Shown piece by piece: positions 1 to 10,080 of a stretch of DNA of 64,000 bases (position 1 is its first letter; each line of letters opens with the position of its first letter). The stretch comes from Nectonema munidae. Its lineage: Eukaryota > Nematomorpha > Nectonematoida > Nectonematidae. Both the position numbers and the translations under genes were made by a program. A model generated the notes under the pieces. The model was given only the letters and a program-made list of their open reading frames with translations, was not told the origin of the DNA and ran no database searches. The stretch is taken from the NCBI GenBank assembly GCA_030549495.1, contig JAUIRK010000907.1, positions 744,001 through 808,000 of the forward strand, read 5' to 3'.

Positions 1-119
1 TATGTTAATGTTTGGTTCTACATATGTTTGTGAACAGCTATTTTCTTTTATACAAGCTACAATGTTTGGTCTATGGGTTTGTGTGTGTAATAATTGTCGA
101 TGAATTTTCAGTGATAAAT

Positions 120-168
120 TTACAGTGAACCGCCAAGTAGACACCTACCCATCTGAGAACACCTCTTA
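120..168 (+). repeat. Possible Tc1/pogo-type terminal fragment
   Basis: The stretch beginning TACAGTGAACCGCC resembles the TACAGTGAAACC-type ends common on Tc1/mariner and pogo-like elements. No partner end or coding remnant is visible, so this is a resemblance only. A similar end in the opposite orientation lies near 5950-5980. Confidence 0.22.
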
Positions 169-452
169 GGATAATCGATTTAATTCATTTAAAAAATTTA
201 AAGCCCCAAAATTTGTACAAGTTTAGGAAGTTTCAAAATTCAAAACAGAGAAAGCTTTATATTTTCATTGTGCAATAAAAAATTTCAGAATTTTTTTAAA
301 TTTTATCTTAGATATTTTTAAAAATACTTTTTCTTAATGAAACTCCCGAACTATGATCATCGAAAAAAGAGTTTTCTCGGATGAAAAAGTATCTCGCAAA
401 AATCTCCATCATATTTGAATGAGTACATATGAATAAAGAATACGTGTAAGTT

Positions 453-672
453 GTGGATTGGTTTTTCATAAGATTCGTGGAATCATGTTTCGAGCTTTTT
501 GAACTACTCCTGAAAAGTTTCTTGTCAGACATGGACGAAGAAGTGGATTTGATGGTGTGGGGAGGGGGAATGGTGAAGAGAAAGGATGTGGTACTGATGA
601 CCTTAGCAAAGTCACACCAATTCCCAATGTCATTAGGCATCGCTTTGAAGTCTCTAACTTCTTCTCCCTCTG
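453..672 (-). CDS. Candidate downstream exon of the lingerer-like gene
   Basis: On the minus strand a strong 3' splice acceptor (TTTTTCTTACAG) ends at 673 and is followed by a GC-richer stretch that is open in two frames for about 70 codons. One frame is Ser/Thr-rich (GEEVRDFKAMPND...), the other Pro-rich. Neither could be joined with confidence to the exon ending near 1034, because the phases I tried give a stop, and the 3' boundary is unknown. The acceptor and base composition favour a real exon in the same direction as the UBA-domain gene at 7014-1034. The reading frame is unresolved and it could belong to another gene. Confidence 0.3.
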
Positions 673-1033
673 TAAGAAAAATGGCAAAAAGTGGAATCAA
701 AGGTAAAACTAAAATACATAATACTTTCTCGAATATCGTGATTAGAAATTAAATTAATAATATCTTAGTTATTAATTAAAATTATGAACGCTCAAATATT
801 ATCATGCTTAAAATAAATTGTTTGATTTTTTTAGAATCATGATAAAATTATGCATAGATTAATTTAGGTAATTGCCATCTTGGCAATTAATAATGCTTGG
901 ACTTACTTTTTTAAATAATTAATCTTTTGAGTTAGCATAAACACTTTATTTGAAAACTTTTAATCAATGCAAAAATACCAAAACTGAGTAAAATCAGTGT
1001 TTGTGAAAGAAGGATATAAAATCGATTTACTAC

Positions 1034-4000
1034 ATTCTTTGAAGGACAAAGGGGTGCCGTCATCTGGGAATTCAACATCAATTCCACTTTGAGTAGTAGG
1101 AGGTCTAGTCTTTAAATCTGCACCTGACTGCTTTTTGTATCGCCCTTTGTTAAAGTGTGGAGAGCGAGAGGAGTTGAAGACTCTGCGGGTGAAAAACTTT
1201 TTGCCATGTGAACTCGTAAGAGCGTTTAGCTCCGAAGCGCTTGTCGACAGGGCAGGCGTTGCTTTGAAAGTGTCTTGTTTCTTAAACTTGTGTGCAAATT
1301 TATTATCATTTTTTCTGAAAGAGTTGAAGGCATTTGGCGGAGAATGATTGTTGTGAATTTGAAAGGACGTTGAGAGGGAGGCTAAAAATAATTGAAACAC
1401 CAATCACAAATAATAATCCAACCCATTGCCCTCACAAAGAGGAAAGGGACTTAGGTGAGCATATGCCCGTGGAGACACTTATTGGCGACGCAAATATAAT
1501 ATATAGTTATACAATACATAAATAAAATAACAATCCATTCTTAGAAATGAGAATAAACTTTCAAAAATTGCTATAGATTTTTTTAAACTTTTGATTTCAA
1601 ATACTTCTTTATAATTTGTAGCAGATTAAAATCTTTTTCTGTTATTTTTTCAAGGAGTTTATTAAGCTAAATTTTTTAAAATTATAGAATCATAAAAAAA
1701 TCAAATGCCCAAGATGTCGCCAAACTAACGCTGTGAAGAGTGTAAATATAATTGAAGCACAGCTTCCAGCATTAATGATGCTTCTTTATCTAATAGATGA
1801 AGAAGTTTCACAGAATTCTTTAAGGACTAAAACTTTATAATTTAATTTTACTGAATAATGAAAAATAGCAGATCCTAGAGATGGCGGGTTCCAAGCCATG
1901 AATCCGTGTTATAACGGATCTTCTGGAACACGTGTTTATATGACAATTAAAAATGTGAGTCAAAACCACAAAATCTACTAGTCAAAAAGATTGAATTGAA
2001 ATTTTTTAATATTTTATACAAATATCGAGAATAAAATGCAAGAATCTTTCTCCAATAGCAAGCGATCCCAAGATGTCGCCAAACTAACGCTGTTAAGAGT
2101 GTATGATGAAGAATATATATCACAAATGCGCATTTGAAATTTACATAGCAATACAATTGAAGCACAGCTTCCAGTATTAATGACGCTTCTTTATCTAATA
2201 GATGAAGAAGTTTACCCTGGTTTTCTTCCTCTGAAGAATTCAAAGGTTTTTACAGTTAGGTAGTGCTCTACCGACCCGATTCTACGTGGTTAGTAATCAA
2301 GCTATCACTAGACAATAAGTTTGTTTCCCAAATTGGGAGCATTGGCGTTAGGATTGTATCGTTCACTCAGATGTATTTATATATTGTAACATAAATTCTT
2401 GTAAAATAATATATATAACAAGGTATAGCTATTCTTTTGTAACAAGGGCCGGTAGGCGTTTAGTGGGATGGAAAGTCCAGGTAGACTTTGATTCAGTATT
2501 CCGGGCGGGCCACGATATCCGAAAGGATGGGTGCGAACGCCACAAACAACTTAATTAATCAATTAATTAGATGAAGAAGTTTCATTCAATTTTTTAAAGA
2601 CAAAAACCTTATAATTTAATTTTACTGAATAATGAAAAATAGCAGATCCTTTATAACACAGATGGCGGGGCCCAGGCCATGAATCCGTGTTATAACGGAT
2701 CTTCTGGAACACGTATTATATGACCATAAAAATGTGAGTCAAAACCACAAAATCTACTAGTCAAAAAGATTGAATTGAAATTTTTTAATATTTTATACAA
2801 ATATCGAAAATAAAATGCAAGAATAAAGAGAAAATGAGTTAGAAAAAAAAAATAGTTGATAATAATATAAAAATTAGGAAATTTATAAGGTATCGAAAAA
2901 ATGCAGAAAGAGGGTGGGAAGTTATATACATCTATAAAAAACGAGTGCGGATAAAGGCGCGTTTAAAGGGTATTTAAAAAAAGAAAGCGGGTATGGAAGG
3001 GCTTGATAAAATTCAAGAGTTATGTGCAGACATATGTTGCATAAAGTAGGCGCGTGCAGTGCTCTAATTGGGATATACTTCCAAAAGTTGAATTTGGCAA
3101 AAATATATCCATCATATTCAAATTGTAGATTGCAGTCATAAGCCGTTAGAAGTAAGAAGCAAGGCAAAGTAGTAAAGAATTAAGCATAAACGAAACATAC
3201 ATATGTATGATGCAAAATACTTTAAAATTTCTTACATTCTTTTATTTCTCCATCAACAAAACATTGGCAATTATTACCAAAAAAAATTTGTAAAAGGAAA
3301 AAGAGGGAAATAACTATACAAATTTTTTTTATTACATTTGATTCATAAAAGCATAAAATATATCAAAATTTAGGTTTAGTTTATTCCAAATTTGTGAGAT
3401 AATTATGTAGGTAAGCATATCTAAAAAAATAATCATTGAATGATGTTTTGTTAAATGACTTCATTTGCTGATCAAAATTTAAAAAAATTAGTATAAGTCG
3501 TACTTTGCATAGATATATATATATATATGCGATGGATTAAACGTGTAAAAATTTGAGGAATATGGGAAGTGGGCTGTGCTCAAGGTTTTAGGGCTTATAT
3601 TTTATATTGTTTATATGAAAGACCAAAAAATATCAGAAAGAGAAAATTGAGAGTGCCACGTCGACCCCCCCCCTCCCTCCCCCGCTCTCCTAAGGATAAA
3701 TCCACCCTATGTATACATATTTTGGGAATTAAAATTTTTAAAAATCTGGTTAAAAGTATATTTTATGTCTAAACTTCATTTTCTCTAGACAACGTATACT
3801 TTATCTCATGATATAAGAGGTTATAAGAAGCAAATAAAGTGTAATGAAAACATTTTGAGCTTATTTTACTTCTTCTTCGATTTCTTTTATTGAAAAAATA
3901 AGCACACAACTTTACTTGAAGTTTGGTAAAGAGCATGAAAATAGAAAATACTAATTCGATCTTAACATCCCTTTTTCTAACGTTTTTGGCACGTAAAGGA

Positions 4001-6582
4001 TTTTAAAAAAGAAGCGGTAGATGCTATACACGACCAGTTCACAAAGTAGCAAAATTGGCTAATTAATATAAGGGAATATTGTAACAAAAAAGAAAGATTG
4101 ACGATGCGAATTAGGGTTAACCATGCACTGTCACCAACAGCCAAGTAAATTGATATGAAAATTAATGTATGTGGATCATATAACATACATGTATAGATTT
4201 AAATTCGAGAAAAATTGGTCCAAGATACAAACGCTGGAATCACCTTGTTGAAATTTGATATTAAAATGACTTCTGAATAAATGTTTGTCCATACAAGCTT
4301 TATCAATTAAGGAGAATCCATTTTGCCAAAGAATTAAAATACGCTTTTTATCAAAAAGAGAAAATATGAATCGATTATTTGATTGTGATGATTCTATATT
4401 AAAACTTTTAACAAAATAGATTATAATTACTAAAGTGCCCATTTTAGACAATAATAATTCAAATTTATGCATTGATCTTGGACAATTAATTTATCAGATA
4501 ATTTTTAAATTTTTTTATATAAAAATAATTATAATTGATTGAAATTATTTGCCATCTTAATACGATATAGGCCAATCAACAATGAATTGCCCATGGTCAA
4601 TAAAGTTATAGAAAAAGATATTTATGAGTCAAATTTCGGGCATTTGTAATCGGCGCAATTTTGAACATGCACACATGAGAAATAAAATTATAAATTTGGT
4701 GTCCATTTCAACATTTAAAATCAATCTTAAAAGTGATTCGAATGATTAAGGAAGGCGAGAAAGAAAAAAACTTCTAATTATTGGAAATTTCTTTTGATTG
4801 GCTTTACTGGAAAGTTCAGAGTCATCATCATCGAAGTCGCTTACAACCATTTCTTCATTACGCAAACAATCTCTTCGATTAACTTGTCTAATTTCATTGT
4901 CTTTTATCTCTAGCACAATTCCCGGAATCTTATACTTTGTAGTGTAGCGTTTTTTTGAAAATCTAAAATATAAAAAAGGATCTTGTTAGATGAGGAATTA
5001 AATCAGAACAAGAAATACTTGTATTTTGATGGAATGAAATTTGATTTTTTGTTTCTTGGAAGTGAATTAACTTGTTTGGATGAAGCAGCTTCACTGGAAG
5101 TGATTACTTTCTCGGCAGTATCCGCATCATCAGCAAAATCAGAGGATCTGGTTGGTTTATACGAATCACAAGGCGGCACAACTTCATTACTTCGTATAGA
5201 AAGTGGAGGTGATTTGGAAGGTAACTTTATATTTGAAGGAAATGAAGAGGCCTCGCTTGCACTGGTGTCGCAGCCAACAGAAGGAGGTTGTTGTGGAGTC
5301 GTTGAGGTGTTGATGGGAATTGTATAATTTTTCTTTTTCTTTGAGATTTTGGTGTGCCATTCATTCTTAAAAGTCATTTAACTAAGTTATATCTTACTTC
5401 ATGAGTTTGTCATTGAAGCACGCTTTGCAATTTTATACAGAAAAACCTAATAAAACCAGATTTGTTTAGGATTCAAAAAAAAGGTTAACGTTAAAAAGGC
5501 ATAACATGGTCAGTTTTACTTTTAATAAAAATTTGTAATGAAATTTAAAATGCAATTATCTCCAAGAGATAACTAAATATAACCAACTACTGAGTCAGTA
5601 TACAATATATACATACTAGTTGGTCCCCCACTGGTTTCTCGCTTTGTTCGAACATTCCACCGCCCCTATATATATATTCGTTTCACGCTTCCCCCGAAAA
5701 ATAGATAATTTAAGGTTGAAAAGTAAAAAAAGTCACACACACACAGACATTTGATTACAGCCTGTGCGAAAATATGTTATATAATCTGCAAAGAAATTAA
5801 GTTACATGGTTGGATTTAATTAAGATAAATTTTTTCTTTTCCCATAAATGAGTGCAGTCCTTCTATATCCTCCAGTGCATGTCTATGTCTTTAATATTAA
5901 TAAGCTCGGGCAAACACCTGCCAATTACAAACATTTTTTGCATTCCCTTAGTTGCCGGAAATGAACAGGTTTCACTGTACTTATTATTTGAACCAGCAAT
6001 ATCATAGACTTTTATCTTTTTTTTGCCCAAGTTGATGTTTCAGTGGTCTTCAATAACTCCACGTCCAAATATTATAATACTTTATCATATGATTTCTGTC
6101 AAAACTTATTTTCGTAATGGCTAATAATGTTCACATAGAAATTTTTCCATCAAAGCATCTTAGATTTTTCTCGTATAAACGAATTTTATGTAGTTAGATG
6201 CTTAAATTCATCATAAAATATATCTATGAAATAGTGGATTTAATGCAAAAGATATGTCTCACAAACGAGAGATCTTGGATACTAAGCTTACATCGGACAA
6301 GTACATCTTGGACTGCAAATCATTCCTCCTCCTCCCCCCCCCCCACTCGCTTCTTCTACTCAGTAATATTTTGGTAAGTGATTTATAAGTTCGTAATAGG
6401 AAAAATATATTAAAAAAATTATTATGGCTGTAGATTCGTTATTTTCATCATGTTCAGCATCACAAATACTAAAATAACCAAAGAAAAGATTCTAGCATTT
6501 TAGAAAGCTACGAATTATGTGAAAAATAAATGGCTAATTATGAATGCCATTAATAAAATTAATTAATATTATTATATTATTA

Positions 6583-6618
<36 letters not shown>

Positions 6619-7014
6619 TTTGAGTCTCCGCTTACACTTGAGTAGGAAGAGTATAAAAAAGAAGAAAAGATACGGTTTGAAACTTCTCGCCAGATTCAAG
6701 CAAGATGTTAACAGCTTTGTTGACGTCATTATCTGCATCGTGCAGAGCAATGATGACTTCATCGCTACTTTTATTCGTGAGAGACATCACCATTTCAATG
6801 TTGGCTTTTATTTCGCAATCCTGGTCTCTACTGTTTGGAGTGTTAATCAGTTTTGCTAAACGAATTTGCTGATCAGTGGCCTGAAGGTAAGTTGAGCGCT
6901 ATGAAAGACGTAGGAAAATAAATGGTTGTAACAAACCTGATTGGATTTCGAAGAATGGTTAATGTGAGTGTGACCTTTTTCTGGAACCTTGTTTTGAACT
7001 TTCTTCGAACTCAT
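1034..7014 (-). CDS. lig: Lingerer / UBAP2L-like protein, multi-exon, UBA domain
   Basis: Proposed exons on the minus strand: 7014-6937, 6880-6674, 5365-5019, 4962-4808 and 1381 to about 1034. Phases agree at every junction used, and introns 1 and 3 are both 56 bp. Exon 1 starts at ATG 7014 and encodes 26 residues. Exon 2 (69 codons) encodes ATDQQIRLAKLI, then SSDEVIIALHDADNDVNKAV, matching the UBA domain of UBAP2L/lingerer (ATAEQIRLAQMI; DECVIALHDCNGDVNRAINV). Exon 3 opens with NEWHTKISKKKKN, like the HSWEMVGKKK that follows this UBA domain, then becomes Ser/Pro-rich. Exon 5 has PPTTQSGIDVEFPDD, perhaps the PPSKIP..AVEMPG signature. The family binds RNA, joins stress granules and couples to ubiquitin; Drosophila lingerer restrains growth. 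UBA identity is strong, exons 3-4 are good, exon 5 and the C-terminus are tentative, and further exons may lie left of 1 kb. Confidence 0.68.
2214..2567 (+). mobile_element. SINE-like retroposon with 15-bp target-site duplication
   Basis: This 354-bp insertion interrupts the second duplication copy. It is flanked by the perfect direct repeat TAGATGAAGAAGTTT (2199-2213 and 2568-2582), which occurs only once in the uninterrupted copy, so it is a true target-site duplication. The 3' end is a TTAATTAATCAATTAAT tail. Inside, TGGTTAGTAATC and GTTTGTTTCCC, about 32 bp apart, vaguely fit pol III A and B boxes. A tRNA-like D-arm motif (GGTCGGTAGAGCAC) reads on the other strand. Whether it is a SINE or a truncated LINE 3' end is open; the retroposition itself is well supported. 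Confidence 0.68.
2644..2702. repeat. Imperfect inverted repeat, stem-loop
   Basis: Arms AGATCCTTTATAACACAGAT (2644-2663) and ATCCGTGTTATAACGGATCT (2683-2702) are complementary at 18 of 20 positions around a GC-rich 19-base loop (GGCGGGGCCCAGGCC core). Copy 1 of the tandem duplication keeps the right arm but has lost most of the left arm. It could be a tiny foldback MITE or an RNA hairpin. Confidence 0.6.
2829..4745. other. Gene-free, mostly intron 4 of the lingerer-like gene
   Basis: AT-rich DNA with a short (AT)n run near 3518 and a C-run near 3666. Several short ORFs occur but show no recognisable domain or codon pattern. Confidence 0.5.
5949..5980 (-). repeat. Tc1/pogo-type end fragment
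   Basis: On the minus strand this reads TACAGTGAAACCTGTTCATT, typical of Tc1/mariner or pogo-like termini. It lies in intron 2 of the lingerer-like gene. The other end was not found. Confidence 0.3.
6583..6618. repeat. (GT)n(GA)n microsatellite
   Basis: Compound dinucleotide repeat of about eight GT and ten GA units inside intron 2 of the lingerer-like gene, about 60 bp past exon 2. Confidence 0.9.
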
Positions 7015-7203
7015 AGTACGGTGATGAGGTTGAAAAGGAAAAAATATTTACACTATTTACAAATCTAAAATATGGAAATAGCTAGATAAATGATAATTAA
7101 CTTTAATGTGACACTGTTCTAATACACCACCTACTTTTACAACTTCTTGTGATGTATTTAAGAATTATAGTTTTTAGATAAAAGTTTTTCAAGGGTTGAA
7201 CCT

Positions 7204-7838
7204 AAGGTTTGCATAAGTATCGAAAATTAGGAACCGATACCGAAAAAAACTTATAAAACCTGGAAATCCTGGGTCCTAACGGTTCATTAAGGGAAAATAA
7301 TTATTTTGTTAAAAATAGTCTATAAAAAATAAAGCTACAAAGTACAGTTTTTAAATTATAAAGAAAGCAAAAATATATGTAAAAAAAGACTTACGAAAGG
7401 AAAACAAATTATGTAGGCTATAAAATTAAAAATAAAACTAAATATTCTATTAACTTTTTGAGAGATATATAGACAGCAAAAAGATGCAATGAAATTGACG
7501 TTTTTGATTTATTATAAACAGATGTACACGTTTTCTTTCTATATCATTATCATTAAAATGGTTCTAGGAGAATAGTGTGCAAACAAAGAAAAAAAAAGAA
7601 AAAGAAACTCTTTTGTCGTTTGCACACTTTTCTCCGTTTGCCATTAAAATAAGATGGCAATGAAAAAAAGATTTTATATGAATGAAGTGCAGTAAAGTTT
7701 TATGCAAAGAATTGCATAGTGAAATAAATCAATTACAACTAAGTTATTCTCGGAACCGGGATACTTTTCGGTTCCGAGACAGTTCCCAAATTTTTAGAAC
7801 CGGGAACGTACCGGTATTTTAGAACCGGGAGCAAACCC
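7204..7838. mobile_element. Non-autonomous hAT-like element (about 635 bp)
   Basis: The ends are inverted: AAGGTTTGC at the left, GCAAACCC at the right. They are flanked by 8-bp direct repeats TTGAACCT (7196-7203) and TTGAACCC (7839-7846), a 7/8 match of the length hAT transposases make. Subterminal sequence is also inverted (GGAACCGATACCG left, CGGTTCC/GGAACCG motifs right). No transposase coding is visible, so it would need a hAT enzyme in trans. It lies about 190 bp upstream of the lingerer-like ATG. Confidence 0.5.
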
Positions 7839-8860
7839 TTGAACCCAAACTATGTGCAGTTTTGCGTTATCGAAATTTGTATGAACAAAAATTTCTTACT
7901 AAAATGCCCAGAAAAACATTATGTTATTATAATCATTTCTTCGTTTAGTTTAATTAAAGTATTATCAAAAATATAAACTTGAATATTAGAAAAATAAAGA
8001 TTTTAAGTTTTTTTAATTGTATAAACCAAGCTATTTTTGTTTTTTTTGATAATTATACATTTTAAAAATTTAAAAAAAAACATTTCTGCGCTAGTCAACC
8101 CAATCCCCAACTGCACCAATAACAAACTTTCAAGGATCGCTTAGAAATTATTCGATGAAAGCAAAAGACAAAATATTATTTTCCCCAAAAAATAATCCTT
8201 TAAATTATCTAAATAAAGTATTCAAAAATGTCAACATACCTTTACACATCATCCATAAAACTATCTTATTCAACGTTTTTTATTGCCATATTGCTAGGGG
8301 TAGCAGTTTTTAATCACACTGCTTTCATAATATTCTTAACTGCTTACTGTTATCAGTCACTTTGTTATTATCAGCAGTTCGTGAGCGACCATAATTGAAG
8401 GATTCTACTCATAATTTTATATGCAGGAAGCGAGAGTCAATTCGAATTAAAAAAACTCCGAGCCCACACTATAGATGTTTTCATTCTCTCGTAGTTTAGT
8501 CTGAGCAGTGCCAGATTATTTGTTTCAGGGGTATGGAATGGAGTCAAATCAAGTGAAATCATAGAGACTGGACATGTATCCATTACTAAATCCCTTGACT
8601 CAACAGCCTTGGGTACTGAAAATCTTTAAACTTGCTACCTATGTTTTCTTTTATAAATTTTTGATATTTAGCAGAGATATTAACTTTTAAAAAAACATTC
8701 CCAAATTGATTTGTGATTAATCCAATTATATTTATAATAAATCACATAAGCTAAAAATATATACTTATTTATTTAGAAATTAAATACTATTGATTAGTAA
8801 ACATCTCAATTATCTCAATTCCTTAAAAATCGTTAAAACTTTTATTTTCTTATCACCGAA
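7839..8860. other. Gene-free AT-rich stretch
   Basis: I see no coding signal, RNA gene or clear repeat end here. Confidence 0.4.
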
Positions 8861-8869
8861 AAGTTCTTG

Positions 8870-9580
8870 CCGAAAATGTACCTGTTATAATTATATTCTT
8901 ATCAATATATTTTTGCGCTTAAAGTTCGTATCTTTTTCTCATTTTTTCAATTTTGAGAAGGAACGTTCATCTGTTGCAGAAGCTTAACATTTTTGCAGCT
9001 TTAAACAAGTACTTTGCGAAATTTCAGAATTACGCATACCTATAGTGTCTTTAGTTTTATTTTGTTTCTACTGTTAAAGGAATTATAGCCAACTCTAATT
9101 GAAAACTATGTATTTTGCGAAATGTCAATTAAATCAACAAATTGAGAGCAAGTTTTTGGCTAAATCACCACTTTTATTCTTTGTTTAGGCCTTTTCAGTA
9201 AAATCCCATCTTCATCATCAATTTTTTCTACAAAAATTTTGACTGCTGGTAGATTTTGGCAATAATACAATGCTGCTTCCAGCCAACTTATCCACCTTGA
9301 CACAATTGGAACAGGAGGATAACAAATATGTTTGAAAAGTAAACTTCTTTTTTATTTAGTGATTTAATTATTTAATACTGGATGTAAAATTGTTATTTTG
9401 TAAAATACTTTATTTTTAAAGTAAAATTGTGCAAAAGATGCGAAAAAACTAATGTAGAAAAGATTTGGATACAAAACATTTAAAAATTTTCCAGCTGATA
9501 CATTATATCCTGCAGTATCTGTTAACATTTTCGTGTTTAATATCACATTCTTTTGCAACATCGTCAACTGCCATCAAATG
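8870..9580 (-). pseudogene. Decayed hAT transposase (TRW-type)
   Basis: Three pieces in order on the minus strand match hAT transposase regions. At about 9560-9400 it reads LTDTAGYNVSAGKFLNVLYPN, up to 20 residues of which match the family's LLTDAAGYMVKAGKSLKVLYPN block. At about 9345-9210 it reads PPVPIVSRWISWLEAALYY, the family's 'PPPVLTRWGTWLEAALYY' motif. At about 8985-8945 it reads SATDERSFSKLK, the start of the hAT dimerisation domain (TSATVERSFSKLK). Pieces are in different frames with stops between, and the N-terminal BED finger is not seen. It is a relic with no function expected. Confidence 0.65.
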
Positions 9581-9829
9581 AAGATGTACATTTTATTATT
9601 CAAACTCAAAATTTACCAGATAATCCAAACATAAGATAATTCCGGCGCTAAGTTAAGCAAAAGGAACCAATGTAAAATAAATTTAATGAAAAATGAATTT
9701 AAAAAATATTAAATAAATTTTTCTAAAATAAAAATGGACATCGAAAAAAAGGACTTTTATTGACTCAAAAAACCTACAAAAAACTAACAAACACCCCTGA
9801 AACTGAACAAAAATATTTTTTAAGTCTTT

Positions 9830-10075
9830 TTTGAGGTGAAACAAGAATTGATAAGCTATGGAGATGAAGCCTGAGCGACCAGTTTGAAAACAATAGCTCT
9901 GAAGCCAGAGCTGGAGCACCAGGTTGAATATATTTGAAGCCATCTCACCAGTCCTGACTATAAGTATCAAAAAAACTACCCAGAGCCAGGCATAGAAGCA
10001 ATGTTTTTAATATTTTCGGCTCTGGCCCCATGTATGCAATTTTTTGGAGTGCCAGCACTGGTTCCGAAGCCCTTA
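9830..10075. repeat. Degenerate 'gaagc/ctggctc' hAT-like repeat
   Basis: The segment is rich in GAAGCC, GAGCTGGAGC and CTCTGGCCCC phrases and ends in TTCCGAAGCCCTT. It resembles the interior and right end (CGAAGCCCTG) of the MITE at 16991-17360. The left end is unclear. Confidence 0.3.
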
Positions 10076-10080
10076 ATTTT

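Larger units (their letters stand above)
1708..2825. repeat. Tandem duplication, second copy split by an insertion
   Basis: A unit of about 340 bp starting CCCAAGATGTCGCC occurs at 1708-2045 and again from 2067. The second copy runs 2067-2213, is interrupted by the insertion at 2214-2567, and resumes after the repeated target site to about 2825. The copies are nearly identical (for example the stretch starting AATCTACTAGTC). Copy 2 has about 50 extra bases before AATTGAAGCACAG, and TTATAACACA is absent from copy 1. It lies in intron 4 of the lingerer-like gene. Confidence 0.8.

Noticed and set aside
453-752. Plus-strand ORF of 99 codons
   Set aside because: Shadow of the minus-strand candidate exon, which has a strong splice acceptor.
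2240-2330. tRNA gene in the 2.2-kb retroposon
   Set aside because: D-arm-like and B-box-like pieces occur on opposite strands and do not make one tRNA.
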